A DNA stretch of 64,000 nt from Acanthosepion esculentum (lineage: Eukaryota; Mollusca; Cephalopoda; Sepiida; Sepiidae), in NCBI GenBank assembly GCA_964036315.1, contig CAXIWW010000817.1, forward strand, positions 6,049,501 to 6,113,500, in the 5' to 3' direction. Each line of letters starts with the position of its first letter. Position 1 is the stretch's first letter. Below the pieces are notes generated by a model. The model was not told the DNA's origin, made no database searches, and was given only the letters and a program-made list of their open reading frames with translations. Shown here one piece after another: positions 1 through 13,039 of the stretch. The position numbers and the translations under genes are program-made.

Positions 1-560
1 CACTTTTGCTATCAGCTGTTGGCACTTTTGGTATCAGTGGTTGGCACTTTTGCTATCAGCTGTTGGCACTTTTGCTATCAGCTGTGGTGCTTTTGGCACT
101 TTTGCTATCAACTGGTGTTGTTCGCAAGTTTTTATATAAACATGTATTTGTATACATTCATAGAGTTTTTTTTTAGTGGAGGGTCACTATTTGCTCATAG
201 CTGGGACCCTTTGTGATCAGAAGCCTTGCTGTCAGATGTAGTTTATAGTCATACCTAGGACTAGTTGGCAATGTGGTGCTGTTGGCACTTTTGCTATCAG
301 CTGTTGGCACTTTTGCTATCAGCTGTGGTGCTGTTGGCACTTTTGCTATCAACTGGTGTTGTTCGCAAGTTCTTATATAAACATGTATTTTTATACTTTC
401 ATTGTGTTTTTTTTTTAGTGGGGGGTCACTAATTGCTCATAGCTGGGACCCTTTGGATCAGAAGCCTTGCTGTCAGATGTAGTTTATAGTCATACTTAGG
501 ACTATTTGGCACTGTGGTGCTGTTCGCACTTTTGCTATCAGCTGTTGGCACTTTTGCTAT
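1..560 (+). repeat. Duplicated segment, copy 1 (offset 2,527 bp)
   Basis: Matches 2,528-3,087 with no difference that I could see by eye, including private variants GTATCAGTGG, TTGTATACATTCATAGAG, AAGTTCTTATATAAAC, CACTAATTGCTC and TTTGGATCAG. The match ends at 561, where copy 1 reads GAGCTG and copy 2 reads CAGCTG. Copy 1 is cut by the window start, so the duplication may extend further left. Confidence 0.9.
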
Positions 561-870
561 GAGCTGTTGGCACTTTTGCTATAAGCTGTTGACACTTTTG
601 CTATCAGCTGTTGGCAGTTTTGCTATCAGCTGTTTGCATTGTGCTATCAGCTGTTGGCACTTTTTCTATCAGCTGTGGTCCTGTTAACACTTTTGCTATC
701 AACTGGTGTTGTTCGCAAGTTTTTATATAAACATGTATTTTTATACTTTCATAGTGTTTTTTTTTTAGTGGGAAGTCACTATTTGCTCATAGCTGAGACC
801 CTTTGTGATCAGAAGCCTTGCTGTCAGAAGTAGTTTATAATCATACCTAGGACTAGTTGGAACTGTGGTG

Positions 871-1433
871 ATGTTGGCACTTTTGCTATCAGCTGTTGGC
901 ACTTTTGCTATCAGCTGTTGGCACTTTTGCTATCAGCTGTGGTGCTGTTGGGACTTTTGCTATCAGCTTTTGACACTTTTGGTATCAGCTGTTGGCACTT
1001 TTGCTATCAGCTGTTGGCACTTTTGCTATCAGCTGTTGGCACTTTTGCCGTCAGCTGTTGGCACTTTTGCTATCAGCTGTTGGCACTTTGGTATAATCTG
1101 TTGGCACTTTTGCTATCAGCTGTTGGCACATTTGCTATCAGCTGTTGGCACTTTTGCTATCAGCTTTTTTCTCTTTTGCTATCAGCTTTTGGCACTTTTG
1201 GTATCAGCTGTTGGCACTTTTGGTATCAGCTGTTGGCACTTTTGCCATCAGCTGTTTGCACTTTTGCTATCAGCTGTTGGCACTTTTGGTATCATCTGTT
1301 GGAAATGGGGTATCAGCTGTTGGCACTTTTGCTATCAGCTTTTGGCACTTTTGCTATCAGCTGTTGGCACTTTTGCTATCAGCTGTTGGCACTTTTGCTA
1401 TCAGCTGTGGTGCTGTTGGCACTTTTGCTATCA
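871..1433 (+). repeat. Long 22-mer array (about 25 copies)
   Basis: About 25 head-to-tail 22-mers between modules 732 and 1464, with a CTGTGGTG block near 936-945 and another just before the last copy. It contains unusual copies: TTTTTTCTCTTTTGC near 1,165 and GTTGGAAATGGGGTATCAG near 1,309. It is open in all three plus-strand frames (for example 865-1,539), because 22 is 1 modulo 3 and the 22-mer has no stop in any phase. This is not evidence of coding. Confidence 0.93.
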
Positions 1434-2527
1434 ACTGGTGTTGTTCGCAAGTTTTTATATAAACATGTCTTTTTATACTTTCATAGTGTTTTTTTTTAGT
1501 GGGGGGTCACTATTTTCTCATAGCTGGGACCTTTTGTGATCAGAAGCCTTGCTGTCAGATGTAGTTTATAGTCATACCTAGGACTAGTTGGCACTGTGGT
1601 GCTGTTGGCACTTTTGCTATCAGCTGTTGGCACTTTTGCTATCAGCTGTTGGCACTTTTGGTATCAGCTGTTGGCACTTTTGCTCTCAGCTGTTGGCACT
1701 TTTGCTATCAGCTGTGGTGCTGTTGGCACTTTTGCTATCAATTGCTGTTGTTCGCAAGTTTTTATATAAACATGTATTTTTATACATTCATAGTGTTTTC
1801 TTTTAGTGGGGGGTCACTATTTGCTCATAGCTGGGGCCCTTTGTGATTAGAAGCCTTGCTGTCAGATGTAGTTTATAGTCATACCTAGGACTTGTTGGCA
1901 ATGTGGTGCTGTTGGCACTTTTGCTATCAGCTGTTGGCACTTTTGCTATCAGCTGTTGGCACTTTTGCTATCAGCTGTTGGCACTTTTGCTATCAGCTGT
2001 GGTGCTGTTGGCACTTTTGCTATCAACTTGTGTTGTTCGCAAGTTTTTATATAAACATGTATTTTTATACTTTCATAGATTTTTTTTTAGTGGGGGGTCA
2101 CTATTTGCTCATAGCTGGGCCGATTTGTGATCAGAAGCCTTGCTGTCAGATGTAGTCTATAGTCATACCTAGGACTAGTTGGCACTGTGGTGCTGTTGGC
2201 ACTTTTGCTAACAGCTGTTGGCACTTTTGCTATCAGCTTTTGGCACTTTTGGTATCAGCTGTTGGCACATTTGCTATAAGCTGTTGGCACTTTTGCAATC
2301 AGCTGTGGTGCTGTTGGCACTTTTGCTATCAACTGGCGTTGTTCGCAAGTTTTTATATAAACATGTATTTTTATACTTTCGTATTGTTTTTTTTAGTGGG
2401 GGGTCACTATTTGCTCATAGCTGGGACCCTTTTTGATCAGAAGCCTTGCTGTCAGTTGTAGTTTATAGTCATACCTAGGACTAGTTGGCACTGTGCTGCT
2501 GTTGGCACTTTTGCTATCAGCTGTTGG

Positions 2528-3087
2528 CACTTTTGCTATCAGCTGTTGGCACTTTTGGTATCAGTGGTTGGCACTTTTGCTATCAGCTGTTGGCACTTTT
2601 GCTATCAGCTGTGGTGCTTTTGGCACTTTTGCTATCAACTGGTGTTGTTCGCAAGTTTTTATATAAACATGTATTTGTATACATTCATAGAGTTTTTTTT
2701 TAGTGGAGGGTCACTATTTGCTCATAGCTGGGACCCTTTGTGATCAGAAGCCTTGCTGTCAGATGTAGTTTATAGTCATACCTAGGACTAGTTGGCAATG
2801 TGGTGCTGTTGGCACTTTTGCTATCAGCTGTTGGCACTTTTGCTATCAGCTGTGGTGCTGTTGGCACTTTTGCTATCAACTGGTGTTGTTCGCAAGTTCT
2901 TATATAAACATGTATTTTTATACTTTCATTGTGTTTTTTTTTTAGTGGGGGGTCACTAATTGCTCATAGCTGGGACCCTTTGGATCAGAAGCCTTGCTGT
3001 CAGATGTAGTTTATAGTCATACTTAGGACTATTTGGCACTGTGGTGCTGTTCGCACTTTTGCTATCAGCTGTTGGCACTTTTGCTAT
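2528..3087 (+). repeat. Duplicated segment, copy 2 (offset 2,527 bp)
   Basis: Second copy of the segment at 1-560. Modules 2668 and 2909 are the counterparts of 141 and 382, and both pairs are 241 bp apart. To its left, at 2,527, the sequence continues through satellite A units whose counterparts would lie outside the window. Confidence 0.9.
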
Positions 3088-6000
3088 CAGCTGTTGGCAC
3101 TTTTGCTATCAACTGGTGTTGTTCGCAAGTTTTTATATAAACATGTATTTTTATACTTTCATAGTGTTTTTTTTTTTTAGTGTTGGGTCACTATTTGCTC
3201 ATAGCTGGGACCCTTTGTGATCAGAAGCCTTGCTGTCAGATGTAGTTTATAGTCATACCTAGGACTAGTTGGCACTGTGGGGCTGTTGGCACTTTTGCTA
3301 TCAGCTGTTGGCACTTTTGCTATCAGCTGTTGGCACTTTTGCTATCAGCTGTTGGCACTTTTTGTATCAGCTGTTGGCACTTTTGCTCTCAGCTGTTGGC
3401 ACTTTTGCTATCAGCTGTGGTGCTGTTGGCACTTTTGCTATCAACTGGTGTTGTTCACAAGTTTTTATATAAACATGTATTTTTATACTTTCATAGTGTT
3501 TTTTTTAGTGGGGGGTCACTATTTGCTAATAGCTGGGACCCTTTGTGATCAGAAGCCTTGCTGTCAGGTGTAGTTTATAGGCATAGCTAGGACTAGTTGG
3601 CAATGTGGTGCTGTTGGCACTTTTGCTATCAGCGGTTGGCACTTTTGCTATCAGCTGTTGGCACTTTTGCTATCAGCTGTTGGCTGATTGCTATCAGCTG
3701 TTGTCACATTTGGTATCAGCTGTTGGCACTTTTTCTATCAGCTGTTGGCACTTTTGCTATCAGCTGTGGCGCTGTTGGCACTTTTGCTATCAACTGGTGT
3801 TGTTCGCAAGTTTTTATATAAACATGTATTTTTATACTTTCATAGTGTTTTTTTTAGTGGGGTGTCACTATTTGCTCATAGCTGGGACCCTTTGTGATCA
3901 GAAGCCTTGCTGTCAGATGTAGTTTATAGTCATACCTAGGACTAGATGGCACTGTGGTGCTTTTGGCACTTTTGCTATCAGCTGTTGGCACTTTTGCTAT
4001 CAGCTGTTGGCACTTTTTCTATCAGCTGTGGTGCTGTTGGCACATTTGCTATCAACTGGTGTTGTTCGCAAGTTTTTATATAAACATGTATTTTTATACT
4101 TTTATAGTGTTTTTTTTTTAGTTGGGGGTCACTATTTGCTCATAGCTGGGACCCTTTGTGATCAGAAGTCTTGCTGTCAGATGTAGTTTATAGTCATACG
4201 TAGGACTAGTTGGCACTGTGGTGCTGTTGGCACTTTTGCTATCAGCTGTTGGCACTTTTGCTATCAGCTGTTGGCACTTTTGCTATCAGCTGTTGGCTCT
4301 TTTGCTATCAACTGGTGTTGTTCGCAAGTTTTTAGATAAACATGTAGTTTTATACTTTCATAGTGTTTTTTTTAGTGGGGGGTTACTATTTGCTCATATC
4401 TGGGACCCTTTGTGATCAGAAGTCTTGCTGTCAGATGTAGTTTATAGTCATACCTAGGACTAGTTGGCACTGTGGTGATGTTGTCACTTTTGCTATCAGC
4501 TGTTGGAACTTTTGCTATCAGCTGTTGGCACTTTTGCTATCAGCTGTGGTGCTGTTGGCACTTTTTTTATCAACTGGTGTTGTTCACAAGTTTTTATATA
4601 AACATGTATTTTTATACTTTCATAGTGTTTTTTTTAGTGGGGGGTCACTATTTGCTAATAGCTGGGACCCTTTGTGATCAGAAGCCTTGCTGTCAGGTGT
4701 AGTTTATAGGCATAGCTAGGACTAGTTGGCACTGTGGTGCTGTTGGCACTTTTGGTATCAGCTGTTGGCTCTTTTGCTACCAGCTGTTGCCACTTTTGCT
4801 ATGAGCTGTTGGCACTTTTGCAATCAGCTGTTGGCACTTTTGCTATCAGCTGTTGGCACTTTTGCTATGAGCTGTTGGCACTTTTGCTATAAGCTGTTGA
4901 CACTTTTGCTATCAGCTGTTGGCAGTTTTGGTATCATCTGTTGGCACTTTTGCTATCAGCTGTTGGCACTTTTGCTATCAGCTGTGGTGCTGTTGGCACT
5001 TTTGCTATCAACTGGTGTTGTTCGCAAGTTTTTATATAAACATGTATTTTTATACTTTCATAGTGTTTTTTTTGTGGGGGGGGTCACTATTTGCTGATAG
5101 CTGGGACCCTTTGTGATCAGAAGCCTTGCTGTCAGATGTAGTTTATAGTCATACCTAGGACTAGTTGGCACTGTGGTGCTGTTGGCACTTTTGCTATCAG
5201 CTGTTGGCATTTTGCTATCAGCTGTTGGCACTTTTGCTATCAGCTGTTGGCACTTTTGCTATCAGCTGATGGCACATTTGGTATCTGCTGTTGGCACTTT
5301 TTCTATCAGCTGTTGGCATTTTGCTATCAGCTGTTGGCACTTTTGCTATCAGCTGTGGTGCTGTTGGCACTTTTGCTATCAACTGGTGTTGTTAGCAAGT
5401 TTTTAGATAAACATGTATTTTTATACTTTCATAGTGTTTTTTTTAGTGGGGGGTCACTATTTGCTCATATCTGGGACCCTTTGTGATCAGAAGTCTTGCT
5501 GTCAGATGTAGTTTATAGTCATACCTAGGACTAGTTGGCACTGTGGTGCTGTTGGCACTTTTGCTATCAGCTGTTGGAACTTTTGCTATCAGCTGTTGGC
5601 ACTTTTGCTATCAGTTTTTGGCACTTTTGGTATCTGCTGTTGGCACTTTTGCTAAAAGCTGTTGGCACTTTTGCTATCAGCTGTGTCACTTTTGCTATCA
5701 GCTGTGGTGCTGTTGGCACTTTTGCTATCAACTGGTGTTGTTCGCAAGTTTTTATATAAACATGTATTTTTATAATTTCATAGTGTTTTTTTTGTAGTGG
5801 GGGGTCACTATTTGCTCATAGCTGGACCCTTTGTGATCAGAAGCCTTGCTGTCATATGTAGTTTATAGACATAGCTAGGACTAGTTGGCACTGTGGTGCT
5901 GTTGGCACTTTTGCTATCAGATGTTGGCACTTTTGCTATCAGTGGTTGGCACTTTTGCTATCAGCTGTTGCCACTTTTGCTATCAGCTGTTGCCACTTTT

Positions 6001-7189
6001 GCTATCAGCTGTGGTGCTGTTGGCACTTTTGCTATCAACTGGTGTTGTTCGCAAGTTTTTATATAAACATGTATTTTTATACATTCATAGTGTTTTTTTT
6101 TAGTGGGGGGTCATTATTTGCTCATAGCTGGGACCCTTTGTGATCAGAAGTCTTGCTGTCAGATGTAGTTTATAGTCATACATAGGACTAGTTGGCACTG
6201 TGGTGCTGTTGGCACTTTTGCTGTGAGCTGTTGGGACTTTTGCTCTCAGCTGTTGGCGCTTTTGCTATCAGCTGTGGTGCTGTTGGCACTTTTGCTATCA
6301 ACTGGTGTTGTTCGCAAGTTTTTATATAAACATGTATTTTTATACTTTCATAGTTTTTTTTTTTTTAGTGGGGTGTCACTAATTGCTCATAGCTGGGACC
6401 CTTTGTGATCAGAAGCCTTGCTGTCAGATGTAGATTATAGTCATACCTAGGACTAGTTGGCACTGTGGTGCTGTTGGCACTTTTGCTATCAGCTGTTGGC
6501 ACTTTTGCTATCAGCGGTTGGCACTTTTGCTATCAGCTGTTGGCACTTTTGCTATCAGATGTTGGCACTTTTGCTATCAGCTGTTGGCACTTTTGCTATC
6601 AGCTGTGGTGCTGTTGTCACTTTTGCTATCAACTGGTGTTGTTCGCAAGTTTTTATATAAACATGTATTTTTATATTTTCATAGTGTTTTTTTTCAGTGT
6701 GGTGTCACTATTTGCTCGTAGCTGGGACCCTTTGTGATCAGAAGCCTTGCTGTCAGATGTAGTTTATAGTCATACCTAGGACTAGTTGGCACTGTGGTGC
6801 TGTTGGCACTTTTGCTATCAACTGTTGGCATTTTGCTATCAGCTGTTGGCATTTTTGCTATCAGCTGTTGGCACTTTTGCTATCAGCTGTTGGCACATTT
6901 GGTATCAGCTGTTGGCACTTTTTCTATCAGCTGTTGGCACTTTTGCTATCAGCTGTGGCGCTGTTGGCACTTTTGCTATCAACTGGTGTTGTTCGCAAGT
7001 TTTTATATAAACATGTATTTTTATACTTTCATAGTGTTTTTTTTATTGGGGGGTCACTATTTGCTCATAGCTGGGACCATTTGTGGTCAGAATCCTTGCT
7101 GTCAGATGTAGTTTATACTCATACCTAGGACTAGTTGGCACTGTGGTGCTGTTGGCACTTTTGCTATCAGCTGTTGGCACTTTTGCTAT

Positions 7190-8500
7190 CAGCTTTTGGC
7201 ACTTTTGCTATCAGCTTTTGGCACTTTTGGTATCAGCTGTTGGCACATTTGCTATCAGCTTTTGGCACTTTTGCTATCAGCTGTTGGCACTTTTGCTATC
7301 ATCTGTTGGCACTTTTGCTATCAGCTTTTGGCACTTTTGCTATCAGCTTTTGGCACTTTTACTATCAGCTGAGTGCTGTTGGCACTTTTGCTATCAACTG
7401 GTGTTGTTTGCATGTTTTTATATAAACATGTATTTTTATACTTTCACATTGATTTTTTTTTTAATGGGGGGTCACTATTTGCTCATAGCTGGGACCCTTT
7501 GTGATCAGAAGCCTTGCTGTCAGATGTAGTTTATAGTCATACCTAGGACTAGTTGGCACTGTGGTGCTGTTGGCACTTTTCCTATAAGCTGTTGGCACTT
7601 TTGCTATCAGCTGTTGGCACTTTTGCTATCATCTGTCTGCACTTTTGCTATCAGCTTTTGGCACTTTTACTATCAGCTGTTGGCACTTTTGCTATCAGCT
7701 GTTGGCACTTTTGCTATCAGCTGTTGGCACTTTTGCTATCAGCGGTTGGCACATTTGCTATCAGCTTTTGGCACATTTGCTATCAGCTGTTGGCACTTTT
7801 GCTATCAGCTTTTGTCAGTTTTGCTATCAGCTGTTGGCACATTTGCTATCATCTGTTGGCACTTTTGCTATCAGCTGTTGGCACTTTTGCTATCAGCGGT
7901 TGGCACATTTGCTATCAGCTTTTGGCACTTTTGCTATCAGCTGTTGGCACTTTTGCTATCATCTGTTGGTACTTTTGCTATCAGCTTTTGGCACTTTTGC
8001 TATCAGCTTTTGGCACTTTTGGTATCAGCTGTTGGCACATTTGCTATCAGCTTTTGGCACTTTTGCTATCAGCTGTTGGCACTTTTGCTATCATCTGTTG
8101 GCACTTTTGCTATCAGCTTTTGGCACTTTTGCTATCAGCTTTTGGCACTTTTACTATCAGCTGAGTGCTGTTGGCACTTTTGCTATCAACTGGTGTTGTT
8201 TGCATGTTTTTATATAAACATGTATTTTTATACTTTCACATTGATTTTTTTTTTAATGGGGGGTCACTATTTGCTCATAGCTGGGACCCTTTGTGATCAG
8301 AAGCCTTGCTGTCAGATGTAGTTTATAGTCATACCTAGGATTAGTTGGCACTGTGGTGCTGTTGGCACTTTTGCTATCAGCTGTTGGCACTTTTGCTATC
8401 AGCTGTTGGCACTTTTGCTATCATCTGTCTGCACTTTTGCTATCAGCTTTTGGCACTTTTACTATCAGCTGTTGGCACTTTTGCTATCATCTGTTGGCAC
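7190..8500 (+). repeat. 792-bp tandem duplication
   Basis: The segment from about 7,190 repeats from about 7,982: same order of CAGCTTTTGG, GGTATCAG and CACATTTGC variants, same CTGAGTG block, same TTTGCATGTTTT and TTTCACATTGATTT module. The repeat continues past the module, since 7,553-7,690 matches 8,345-8,480 including the rare ATCATCTGTCTGCAC word. Small differences exist, for example AGGACTAG against AGGATTAG near 7,548 and 8,340. The copies then diverge by loss of several 22-mers. Confidence 0.85.
7567..8188 (+). repeat. Longest 22-mer array (about 28 copies)
   Basis: The module interval 7427 to 8219 is 792 bp, the largest spacing in the window along with 17305 to 18096. Removing module and 8-bp block leaves 616 bp, exactly 28 x 22. 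Copies alternate CAGCTGTTGG and CAGCTTTTGG words with CACATTTGC variants. The right half repeats 7,190-7,425 and the left half is repeated after 8,345, both at an offset of 792 bp. Confidence 0.92.
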
Positions 8501-9178
8501 TTTTGCTATCAGCTGTTGGCACTTTTGCTATCAGCGGTTGGCACATTTGCTATCAGCTTTTGGCACTTTTGCTATCAGCTGTTGGCACTTTTGCTATCAG
8601 CATTTGTCACTTTTGCTATCAGCTGTTGGCACTTTTGCTATCATCTGTTGGCACTTTTGCTATCAGCTGTTGGCACGTTTGCTATCATCTGTTGGCACTT
8701 TTGCTATCAGCTGTTGGCACTTTTGCTATCAGCTGAGTGCTGTTGGCACTTTTGCTATCAACTGGTGTTGTTCGCAAGTTCTTATATAAACATGTATTTT
8801 TTATACTTTCAGAGTGTTTTTTTTTAGTGGGGTGTCACTACTTGCTCATAGCTGGGACCCTTTGTGATCAGAAGCATTGCTGTCAGATGTAGTTTATAGT
8901 CATACCTAGGACTAGTTGGCACTGTGGTGCTGTTGGAACTTTTGCTATCAGCTGTTGGCACTTTTGCTATCAGCTGTAGGCACTTTTGCTATCAGCTGTG
9001 GTGCTGTTTGCACTTTTGCTATCAACTGTTGTTGTTCGCAAGTTTTTATATAAACATGTATTTTTATACTTTCATAGAGTTTTTTTTTAGAGGGGGGTAA
9101 CTATTTGCTCACAGCTGGGACACTTTGTGATCAGAAGCCTTGCTGTCAGATGTAGTTTATAGTCATACCTAGGACTAG

Positions 9179-11400
9179 TTGGCACTGTGGTGCTGTTGGC
9201 ACTTTTGCTATCAGCTGTTGGCACTTTTGCTATCAGCTGTTGGCAATTTGCAATCAGCTGTTGGCACTTTTGCTATCAGCTGTTGGCACTTTTGCTATCA
9301 GCTGTTGGCACTTTTGCTATCAGCTTTTGGCACTTTTGCTATCAGCTGTTGGCACTTTTGCTATCAGATTTTGGCACTTTTGTTATCAGCTGTTGGCACT
9401 ATTTGCTATCAGCTGTTGGCACTTTTGCTATCAGCTGTGGTGCTGTTGGCACTTTTGCTATCAACTGGTGTTGTTCGTAATTTTTTATATAAACATGTAT
9501 TTTTATACATTCATAGTATTTTTTTAGTGGGGGGTCACTATTTCCTCATAGCTGGGACCCTTTGTGATCAGAAGCCTTGCTGTCAGATGTAGTTTATAGT
9601 CATACCTAGGACTACTTGGCACTGTGGTGCTTTTGACACTTTTGCTATCAGCTGTTGGCACTTTTGCTATCAGCTGTTGGCACTTTTGCTATTAGCTGTT
9701 GGCACTTTTGCTATCAACTGAGTGCTGTTGGCATTTTGCTATCAACTGGTGTTGTTCGCAAGTTTTTATATAAACATGTATTTTTATACTTTCATAGTTT
9801 TTTTTTAGTGGGGGGGTCACTATTTGCTCATAGCTGGGACCCTTTGTGATCAGAAGTCTTGCTGTCAGATGTAGTTTATAGTCATACCTAGGACAAGTTC
9901 GCACTGTGGTGCTGTTGGCACTTTTGCTATCAGCTGTTGGCACTTTTGCTATCAGCTTTTGGCACTTTGGCTATCAGCTGTTGGCACTTTTGCTATCAGC
10001 TGTTGGCACTTTTGCTATCAGCTTTTGGCACGTTTGGCATCATCTGTTGGCACTTTTGCTATCAACTGTTGGAACTTTTGCTATCAGCTGTGGTGCTGTT
10101 GGCACTTTTGCTATCAACTGGTGTTGTTCGCAAGTTTTTATATAAACATGTATTTTTATACATTCATAGTGTTTTTTTTTAGTGGGGGGTCACTATTTGC
10201 TCATAGCTTGGACCCTTTGTGAAAAGAAGCCTTGCTGTCATATGTAGTTTATAATCATACCTAGGACTAGTTGGCAATGTAGTGCTGTTGGCACTTTTGC
10301 TATCAGCTGTTGACACGTTTGCTATCAGCTGTTGGCACTTTTGCTATCAGCTGTTGGCACTTTTGCTATCAGCTGTGGTGCTGTTGGCACTTTTGCTATC
10401 AACTGGTGTTGTTCGCAAGTTTTATATAAACATGTATTTTTATACTTTCATAGAGTTTTTTTTTAGTGTGGGGTAACTATTTGCTCATAGCTGGGACCCT
10501 TTGTGATCAGAAGCATTGCTGTCAGATGTAGTTTATAGACATACCTAGGACTAGTTGGCACTGTGGTGCTTTTGACACTTTTGCTATCAGCTGTTGGCAC
10601 TTTTGCTATCAGCTGTTGGCACTTTTGCTATTAGCTGTTGGCATTTTTGCTATCAACTGAGTGCTGTTGGCATTTTGCTATCAACTGGTGTTGTTCGCAA
10701 GTTTTTATATAAACATGTATTTTTATACTTTCATAGTTTTTTTTTAGTGGGGGGTTACTATTTGCTCATAGCTGGGACCCTTTGTGATCAGAAGCCTTGC
10801 TGTCAGATGTAGTTTATAGTCATACCTAGGACTAGTTGGCACTGTGGTGCTGTTGGCACTTTTGCTATCAGCCGTTGGCACTTTTGCTATCAGCTGTTGG
10901 CACTTTTGGTATCAGCTGTTGGCACTTTTGCTACCAGCTGTTGGCACTTTTGCTATCAGCTGTGGTGCTGTTGGCACTTTTCTATCAACTGGTGTTGTTC
11001 GCAAGTTTTTATATAAAAATGCATTTTTATACTTTCATATTGTCTTTTTTTAGTGGGGGGTCACTATTTGCTCATAGCTGGGACCCTTTGTGATCAGAAG
11101 CCTTGCTGTCAGATGTAGTTTATAGTCATACCTAGGACTAGTTCGCACTGTGGTGCTGTTGGCACTTTTACTATCAGCTGTTGGCACTTTTGCTATCAGC
11201 TTTTGGCACTTTTGCTATCAGCTGTTGGCACTTTTGCTATCAGCTGTTTACACTTTTGCTATCAGCTGTTGGCACTTTTGCTATCAGCTGTTGGCACTTT
11301 TGCTATTAGCTGTTGGCACTTTTGCTATCAGCTGAGTGCTGTTGGCACTTTTGCTATGAACTGGTGTGGTTAGCATGTTTTTATATAAACATGTATTTTT
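9179..11400 (+). repeat. Multi-unit higher-order block, copy 1 (seven modules)
   Basis: Modules 9494, 9775, 10147, 10431, 10714, 11018 and 11390 correspond in order to 13354, 13659, 13912, 14286, 14591, 14895 and 15247. Shared private features include GGCAATTTGCAATCAG at 9,241 and 13,101 (offset 3,860), GGCACTTTGGCTATCAG near 9,961 and 14,100 (offset 4,139), TTGACACGTTTGC near 10,310 and 14,450, and GTGAAAAGAAGCC near 10,218 and 14,357. Single units have gained or lost 22-mers since the duplication. Confidence 0.85.
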
Positions 11401-12900
11401 ATACTTTCACATTGTTTTTTTTTTTTAAATGGGGGTTCACTATTTGCTCATAGCTGGGACCCTTTGTGATCAGAAGCCTTGCTGTCAGATGTAGTATATA
11501 GTCATACCTAGGACTAGTTGGCACTGTGGTGCAGTTGGCACTTTTGCTATCAGCTGTTGGTACTTTTGCTATTAGCTGTTGGCACTTTTGCTATCAGCTG
11601 TGGTGCTGTTTGCACTTTTGCTATCAACTGTTGTTGTTCGCAAGTTTTTATATAAACATGTATTTTTATACTTTCATAGAGTTTTTTTTTTAGAGGGGGG
11701 TAACTATTTGCTCATAGCTGGGACCCTTTGTGATCAGAAGCATTGCTGTCAGATGTAGTTTATAGACATACCTAGGACTAGTTGGCACTGTGGTGCTTTT
11801 GGCACTTTTGCTATCAGCTGTTGGCACTTTTGCTATCAGCTGTTGGCACTTTTGCTATAGCTGTTGGCACTTTTGCTATCAGCTGAGTGCTGTTGGCACT
11901 TTTCCTATCAACTGGTGTTGTTCGCATGTTTTTATATAAACATGTATTTTTATACTTTCACATAGTTTTTTTTTTTAAATGGGGGGTCACTATTTGCTCA
12001 TAGCTGGGACCCTTTGTGATCAGAAGCCTTGCTGTCAGATGTAGTTTATAGTCATACCTAGGACTAGTTGGCACTGTGGTGCTGTTGGCACTTTTGCTAT
12101 CAGCTGTTGGTACTTTTGCTATTAGCTGTTGGCACTTTTGCTATCAGCTTTTGGCACTTTTGGTATCAGCTGTTGGCACTTTTGCTATCAGCTGTTGGCA
12201 CTTTTGCTATTAGCTGTTGGCACTTTTGCTATCAGCTGAGTGCTGTTGGCACTTTTGCTATGAACTGGTGTGGTTAGCATGTTTTTATATAAACATGTAT
12301 TTTTATACTTTCACATTGTTTTTTTTTTTTAAATGGGGGTTCACTATTTGCTCATAGCTGGGACCCTTTGTGATCAGAAGCCTTGCTGTCAGATGTAGTA
12401 TATAGTCATACCTAGGACTAGTTGGCACTGTGGTGCAGTTGGCACTTTTGCTATCAGCTGTTGGTACTTTTGCTATTAGCTGTTGGCACTTTTGCTATCA
12501 GCTGTGGTGCTGTTTGCACTTTTGCTATCAACTGTTGTTGTTCGCAAGTTTTTATATAAACATGTATTTTTATACTTTCATAGAGTTTTTTTTTAGAGGG
12601 GGGTCACTATTTGCTCATAGCTGGGACCCTTTGTGATCAGAAGCATTGCTGTCAGATGTAGTTTATAGACATACCTAGGACTAGTTGGCACTGTGGTGCT
12701 TTTGGCACTTTTGCTATCAGCTGTTGGCACTTTTGCTATCAGCTGTTGGTACTTTTGCTATTAGCTGTTGGCACTTTTGCTATCAGCTGTGGTGCTGTTT
12801 GCACTTTTCCTATCAACTGTTGTTGTTCGCATGTTTTTATATAAACATGTATTTTTATACTTTCACATAGTTTTTTTTTTTAAATGGGGGGTCACTATTT
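11390..12900 (+). repeat. 904-bp internal duplication
   Basis: Modules 11390, 11657 and 11941 (spacings 267 and 284) match 12294, 12561 and 12846 (spacings 267 and 285) at an offset of 904 bp. The shared rare words are GCTATGAACTGGTGTGG, TTAGCATG and GTGGTGCAGTTGGC. This duplication is nested between the two copies of the seven-module block. Confidence 0.85.
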
Positions 12901-13039
12901 GCTCATAGCTGGGACCCTTTGTGATCAGAAGCCTTGCTGTCAGATGTAGTTTATAGTCATACCTAGGACTAGTTGGCACTGTGGTGCTGTTGGCACTTTT
13001 GCTATCAGCTGTTGGTACTTTTGCTATTAGCTGTTGGCA

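Larger units (their letters stand above)
1..7130 (+). repeat. Satellite A sub-block 1 (22 modules)
   Basis: Modules at 141, 382, 732, 1464, 1771, 2056, 2362, 2668, 2909, 3142, 3474, 3823, 4085, 4341, 4603, 5041, 5412, 5761, 6068, 6331, 6662 and 7012. Most units are short (233-371 bp) apart from the long array before 1464. Positions 1-560 recur at 2,528-3,087. The module at 3474 recurs at 4603 with shared TTCACAAG and GGCATAGCTAGG variants. The words around 556-620 (a GAGCTG, then a TAAGCTGTTGACAC variant) recur around 4,865-4,925. Module 10 (3142) lacks the CTGTGGTG block, which explains its 233-bp spacing (241 minus 8). Confidence 0.93.

Noticed and set aside
7614..8321. 235-codon frame in the longest 22-mer array
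   Set aside because: Three overlapping frames of similar length cover the same bases; all follow from the stop-free 22-mer.
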